DNA of 64,000 nt from Paraburkholderia nodosa DSM 21604 (lineage in GTDB: Bacteria; Pseudomonadota; Gammaproteobacteria; Burkholderiales; Burkholderiaceae), in contig NZ_JAFA01000030.1 in NCBI RefSeq assembly GCF_000519185.1, positions 37,765 through 101,764 on the forward strand, in the 5' to 3' direction. The translations under genes were made by a program, and so were the position numbers. Each line of letters opens with the position of its first letter. Positions within the stretch are counted from its first letter, which is position 1. The notes under the pieces are model-generated. The model ran no database searches, was not told where the DNA came from, and was given only the letters and a program-made list of their open reading frames with translations. Positions 62,612 to 64,000 of this stretch are shown here, piece by piece.

Positions 62612-63820
62612 ATGCATACATCCAACGCCAGACGCAGCGCGATCGTGGTGGGCGGCGGCATCGGCGGCCTTGCCGCGGCGCTTGCGCTTGCGCGGGCCGA
62701 CGTCCGCGTGCTGCTGCTCGAGCAGGCCCCGCAGATCGGCGAGATCGGCGCGGGCATCCAGCTCGGCCCCAATGCGTTCACGGCGCTCGACGCGCTCGGC
62801 GCGGGCGAGGCGGCGCGCAATCGCGCCGTGTTCACAGACTCGCTCACCCTCATGGACGCGACCAACGCGAAGCCCGTTGCGCGCATCGAAACGAGCGAGC
62901 GCTTTCGCGAACGCTTTGGCAATCCGTATGGCGTGATTCATCGCGCGGACATTCATCTGTCGATTCTCGAAGCGGTGAAGGACAATCCGCTCATCCAGTT
63001 CCGCACCGACACGCAGATCAAGTCGCTCGAACAGAACGAGCGAGGCGTAACCGTGATCGACCAGCATGGCGAGCGCTACAGCGCCGACGCCGTGATCGGC
63101 TGCGACGGCGTGAAGTCCGCGGTGCGCAGGGCGCTGATCGGCGACGAGCCGCGCGTGACGGGCCACGTGGTCTACCGCGCGGTGGTCGACGTGGAGAACA
63201 TGCCGAAGGATCTGCAGATCAACGCGCCCGTGGTGTGGGCGGGGCCGCACTGCCACCTCGTGCACTATCCGCTGCGCGGCGGACGGCAGTACAACCTCGT
63301 TGTGACCTTCCATAGCCGGGAGCAGGAAGTCTGGGGCGTGCGCGACGGCACCAAGGAAGAAGTCATTTCGTATTTCGAAGGAACCGACGCGTTGCCGCGG
63401 CAGATGCTCGACCGCCCGACGTCGTGGAAGCGCTGGGCCACGGCCGACCGCGATCCGGTCGAGCAATGGAGCTTCGGGCGAGCCACGATACTCGGCGATG
63501 CTGCGCACCCGATGACGCAGTATGTGGCGCAGGGCGCCTGCCAGGCGCTCGAAGATGCGGTCACGCTGGGCGTTGCGGTCAAGGCTGCCGATGGTGACTT
63601 CGTCGAGGCGTTCAAGCGGTATGAGGTGGCGCGTATTCCGCGGACGGCGCGCGTGCTTTACTCCGCGCGTGAGATGGGGCGCATTTATCACGCCAAGGGC
63701 GTGGATCGGCTCGTGCGCAATGCGCTGTGGGTGGGGCGTAGCCAGGAGCAGTTCTATGATTCGCTGCAGTGGCTTTATGGGTGGAATGCTGAGAATTGTC
63801 TCGGTTCTGGGGCTGTATGA
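62612..63820 (+). CDS. 3-hydroxybenzoate 6-hydroxylase (flavin monooxygenase)
   Basis: 402 aa with a good CAGGAGA site. Class A flavoprotein monooxygenase: GGGIGGLAAALAL (FAD beta-alpha-beta) at residues 14-26, the DG motif VIGCDGVKSAVRR, and ILGDAAHPMTQYVAQGACQALEDA. The context and family place it as the enzyme producing gentisate from 3-hydroxybenzoate. Salicylate 5-hydroxylation by this single component would be less usual. Last gene of the operon. Confidence 0.9.
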   Translation: MHTSNARRSAIVVGGGIGGLAAALALARADVRVLLLEQAPQIGEIGAGIQLGPNAFTALDALGAGEAARNRAVFTDSLTLMDATNAKPVARIETSERFRERFGNPYGVIHRADIHLSILEAVKDNPLIQFRTDTQIKSLEQNERGVTVIDQHGERYSADAVIGCDGVKSAVRRALIGDEPRVTGHVVYRAVVDVENMPKDLQINAPVVWAGPHCHLVHYPLRGGRQYNLVVTFHSREQEVWGVRDGTKEEVISYFEGTDALPRQMLDRPTSWKRWATADRDPVEQWSFGRATILGDAAHPMTQYVAQGACQALEDAVTLGVAVKAADGDFVEAFKRYEVARIPRTARVLYSAREMGRIYHAKGVDRLVRNALWVGRSQEQFYDSLQWLYGWNAENCLGSGAV

Positions 63821-63963
63821 GGCGCTAGCGCGCTGAGGTTTACCTGGGTTTTTTGGTCGTGGTTGCTGGGCATTTTCGCGTTTCCTTGTGTTCGCGTCGG
63901 TATGCAGGCGTTGCCCCTGTGCGGGGCGGCACCTCCTTTCTTTGCCGCGGTGTATGGACCGGA
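63821..63963. repeat. Downstream intergenic with truncated Burkholderia-style hairpin repeat
   Basis: GGCGCTAGCGCGC directly follows the last stop, then a short AGGT/ACCT hairpin before a T-run (63848-63853) that may terminate the operon. At 63913-63927 there is GCCCC-TGTGC-GGGGC followed by GGCACCTCCTTTCTTTGCCG. From memory this resembles the left half of an intergenic repeat common in Burkholderia; the right half is missing here. Confidence 0.5.
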
Positions 63964-64000
63964 GACATGGGTAACAGGTGTGCGGGGACATGGGTAACAC
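63964..64000. mobile_element. Probable tip of an insertion sequence
   Basis: Two 13-bp direct copies of GACATGGGTAACA (63964-63976 and 63987-63999), 23 bp apart, at the window edge. Repeated end-proximal sites of this kind are typical of transposase-binding sites at IS ends. The sequence recalls IS481/IS21-type ends in this group. The element itself lies outside the window. Confidence 0.5.

Noticed and set aside
62594..64000. Long minus-strand frame opposite the 3-hydroxybenzoate hydroxylase
   Set aside because: Arg/His-rich shadow of a gene with clear FAD motifs.
1..64000. CRISPR arrays, tRNA or rRNA genes
   Set aside because: No regularly spaced direct repeats and no recognisable structured RNA genes were seen by reading both strands. 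This was not tested by computation.

Overview
The window looks like chromosome of a GC-rich beta-proteobacterium of the Burkholderiaceae (Paraburkholderia/Caballeronia type). That placement rests on gene content and sequence style: many LysR regulators, a FecI/FecR/TonB iron module, a gentisate pathway, and a Burkholderia-style intergenic hairpin at the right edge. No RNA gene, CRISPR array, prophage or integrase was seen.

Region 1 (1-16941, minus strand) is the most unusual part. It is a long, tightly packed run of exported proteins. In transcription order these are two multicopper-oxidase-like proteins (522 and 538 aa), a giant 2765-aa protein with degenerate cupredoxin, Ig-like and beta-helix regions, a 164-aa unknown, two paralogous LolA-like proteins, a cytochrome c/periplasmic-binding-protein fusion, and, after a 380-bp gap, a Cyc2-like cytochrome-porin cut by the window edge. 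The four canonical multicopper-oxidase copper motifs appear once each but are divided between the two small oxidases, so the copper site may be assembled from two polypeptides. I read the cluster as a candidate envelope or extracellular oxidation system, perhaps for a metal. The substrate is inference.

Region 2 (17.0-28.2 kb) holds a tail-anchored hypothetical protein and gene-poor DNA with an AAA ATPase pseudogene. It then has a catabolic cluster (substrate-binding protein, amidase, DUF2848 protein, divergent LysR regulator, ureidoglycolate-lyase-like protein) and an AraC regulator divergent from a CynX/NimT-type MFS transporter. A 1.1-kb stretch with one small exported ORF closes the region.

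Region 3 (28.2-34.4 kb) has a Tat-signal epoxide hydrolase directly followed by its own tatABC, an SDR oxidoreductase, a small membrane-linked ORF, and a LysR regulator divergent from a carboxymuconolactone-decarboxylase-like protein.

Region 4 (34.4-45.0 kb) begins with an IS6-like transposase remnant. It continues with a Pqi-type intermembrane transport operon (DUF3313 lipoprotein, PqiB, PqiC, small Cys protein, PqiA), two tandem TetR regulators, a second DUF3313 lipoprotein, small membrane proteins, a BamE-like lipoprotein and an orphan OmpR-type response regulator. Five copies of an 18-bp palindrome lie upstream of the two DUF3313 genes, and two of them sit at the same distance from a promoter-like sequence, which defines a probable TetR regulon.

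Region 5 (45.2-54.0 kb) is iron uptake: a FecI sigma factor, FecR and a transducer-type TonB receptor on the minus strand, with a divergent paralogous receptor behind a Fur-box-like promoter. A SulP anion transporter with a clear intrinsic terminator follows.

Region 6 (54.2-64.0 kb) has a LysR/MFS pair, a LysR/aldo-keto reductase pair, and a gentisate operon (gentisate dioxygenase, fumarylpyruvate hydrolase, maleylpyruvate isomerase, 3-hydroxybenzoate 6-hydroxylase) divergent from its LysR regulator. It would convert 3-hydroxybenzoate through gentisate and maleylpyruvate to fumarate and pyruvate. The right edge carries what looks like the tip of an insertion sequence.
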